This document shows positions 63,749 to 64,000 of a stretch of 64,000 nucleotides of DNA, one piece after another. Where the stretch lies: positions 1-64,000 of the forward strand of contig CAMVBJ010000004.1 in assembly GCA_947165675.1 (NCBI GenBank). The letters are read 5' to 3'. The position numbers were made by a program, and so were the translations under genes. The stretch is from an uncultured Prevotellaceae bacterium. Lineage in GTDB: Bacteria > Bacteroidota > Bacteroidia > Bacteroidales > Muribaculaceae. The notes beneath the pieces were generated by a model. That model saw only the letters and a program-made list of their open reading frames with translations, was not told where the DNA came from and made no database searches. Within the stretch, counting starts at the first letter, position 1; every line of letters starts with the position of its first letter.

Positions 63749-64000
63749 TCATTTCTTGTAATAGCATTTCACCTCACCGACAGGGAGTTTCCCGACCAGC
63801 AGGAGGGGAATGCGGTCGGCATCGGTTGACATCCAGGCGCTGAGGTCATCGCTGGACTTCTTGCCACCCTTCTGAGTGAATTTGAACGTAATGTGGTGGG
63901 CCTTGCGCTTGCTGCCGTCACGCATCTTGATGGTCTCCACACCCTTGTAGTTGATGGTGAGGTACTCCTTCTCCTTACCCGAGAAGATGACGGTCGTGTA
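63749..64000 (-). CDS. DUF3108 protein, C-terminal 83 residues only
   Basis: The frame is open to the right edge of the window, so the start lies outside. The visible sequence (beta-rich; VETIKMRDGSKRKAHHITFK, then WMSTDADRIPLLLVGKLPVG and EVKCYY) matches the C-terminal part of DUF3108 proteins. These are periplasmic or secreted proteins of about 250 residues with unknown function, common in Bacteroidota. Its relation to the TolC operon downstream is only positional. Confidence 0.82.
   Translation of the reverse strand, partial: YTTVIFSGKEKEYLTINYKGVETIKMRDGSKRKAHHITFKFTQKGGKKSSDDLSAWMSTDADRIPLLLVGKLPVGEVKCYYKK

Noticed and set aside
1-64000. CRISPR arrays, insertion sequences, prophage or rRNA
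   Set aside because: No regularly spaced direct repeats, transposase, integrase or structural phage genes, and no rRNA-like sequence, were seen.

Overview
This is a stretch of a Bacteroidota chromosome, order Bacteroidales. The evidence is a type IX secretion (T9SS) outer-membrane protein PorV, PorU-type C25 peptidases, a NigD-like lipoprotein, a DUF3467 protein, a SUI1/YciH-type translation factor, SufBCDS, a Bacteroidota-style AddA, and many TAnnTTTG (-7) promoter boxes, several with TTG 19-20 nt upstream. Four secreted proteins end in dockerin-like EF-hand repeats, a habit common in Muribaculaceae and Prevotella relatives; the family cannot be fixed from the sequence alone. Most genes look moderately GC-rich. 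The restriction-modification block at 1.7-4.7 kb is visibly AT-richer and is probably acquired.

Layout. 1-1592: 3' part of a UvrA-like protein. 1763-5502 (minus): a DpnII-like GATC restriction-modification operon in the order Dam-type methyltransferase, endonuclease, DpnA-type methyltransferase, preceded by a large nested inverted repeat, a DpnD/PcfM-like small protein and a four-helix-bundle protein. 5651-9342: ruvB, a polysaccharide flippase, an AraC-family remnant and a metallo-beta-lactamase-fold hydrolase. 9432-16663: two tandem secreted multidomain paralogs and a divergent CotH-like protein, all with dockerin-like repeats. 16761-23785: recA, metK, a lolD-type ATPase coupled to a lipoprotein, DUF3467, cysS and a glycosyltransferase. 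24096-28983 (minus): sufBCDS. 29112-37404 (minus): VOC protein, acyltransferase, ispF, porV, a secreted alpha-amylase, a Bax-inhibitor-1 protein and argS. 37650-42191: addA, SUI1 factor and a 2[4Fe-4S] ferredoxin missed by size-limited ORF calling. 42286-57880 (minus): three similar PorU-like C25 peptidases in tandem, then an FAH-family protein and Rex, then a more canonical PorU. 57994-63598 (minus): a TolC / HlyD / two ABC-2 permease export operon ending in a 4'-phosphopantetheinyl transferase. The window closes in a DUF3108 gene.

The most distinctive theme is cell-surface export: PorV and four PorU-type peptidases, each with a visible His/Cys pair, share the window with four secreted proteins whose C-termini are dockerin-like repeats rather than recognisable T9SS sorting domains. 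In one of these proteins the first dockerin repeat lies inside the preceding domain. Other points of interest are the nested inverted repeat in the probable leader of the restriction operon and a 73-nt potential three-way-junction fold between the two multidomain paralogs. No tRNA, rRNA, CRISPR array, insertion sequence or prophage was recognised.
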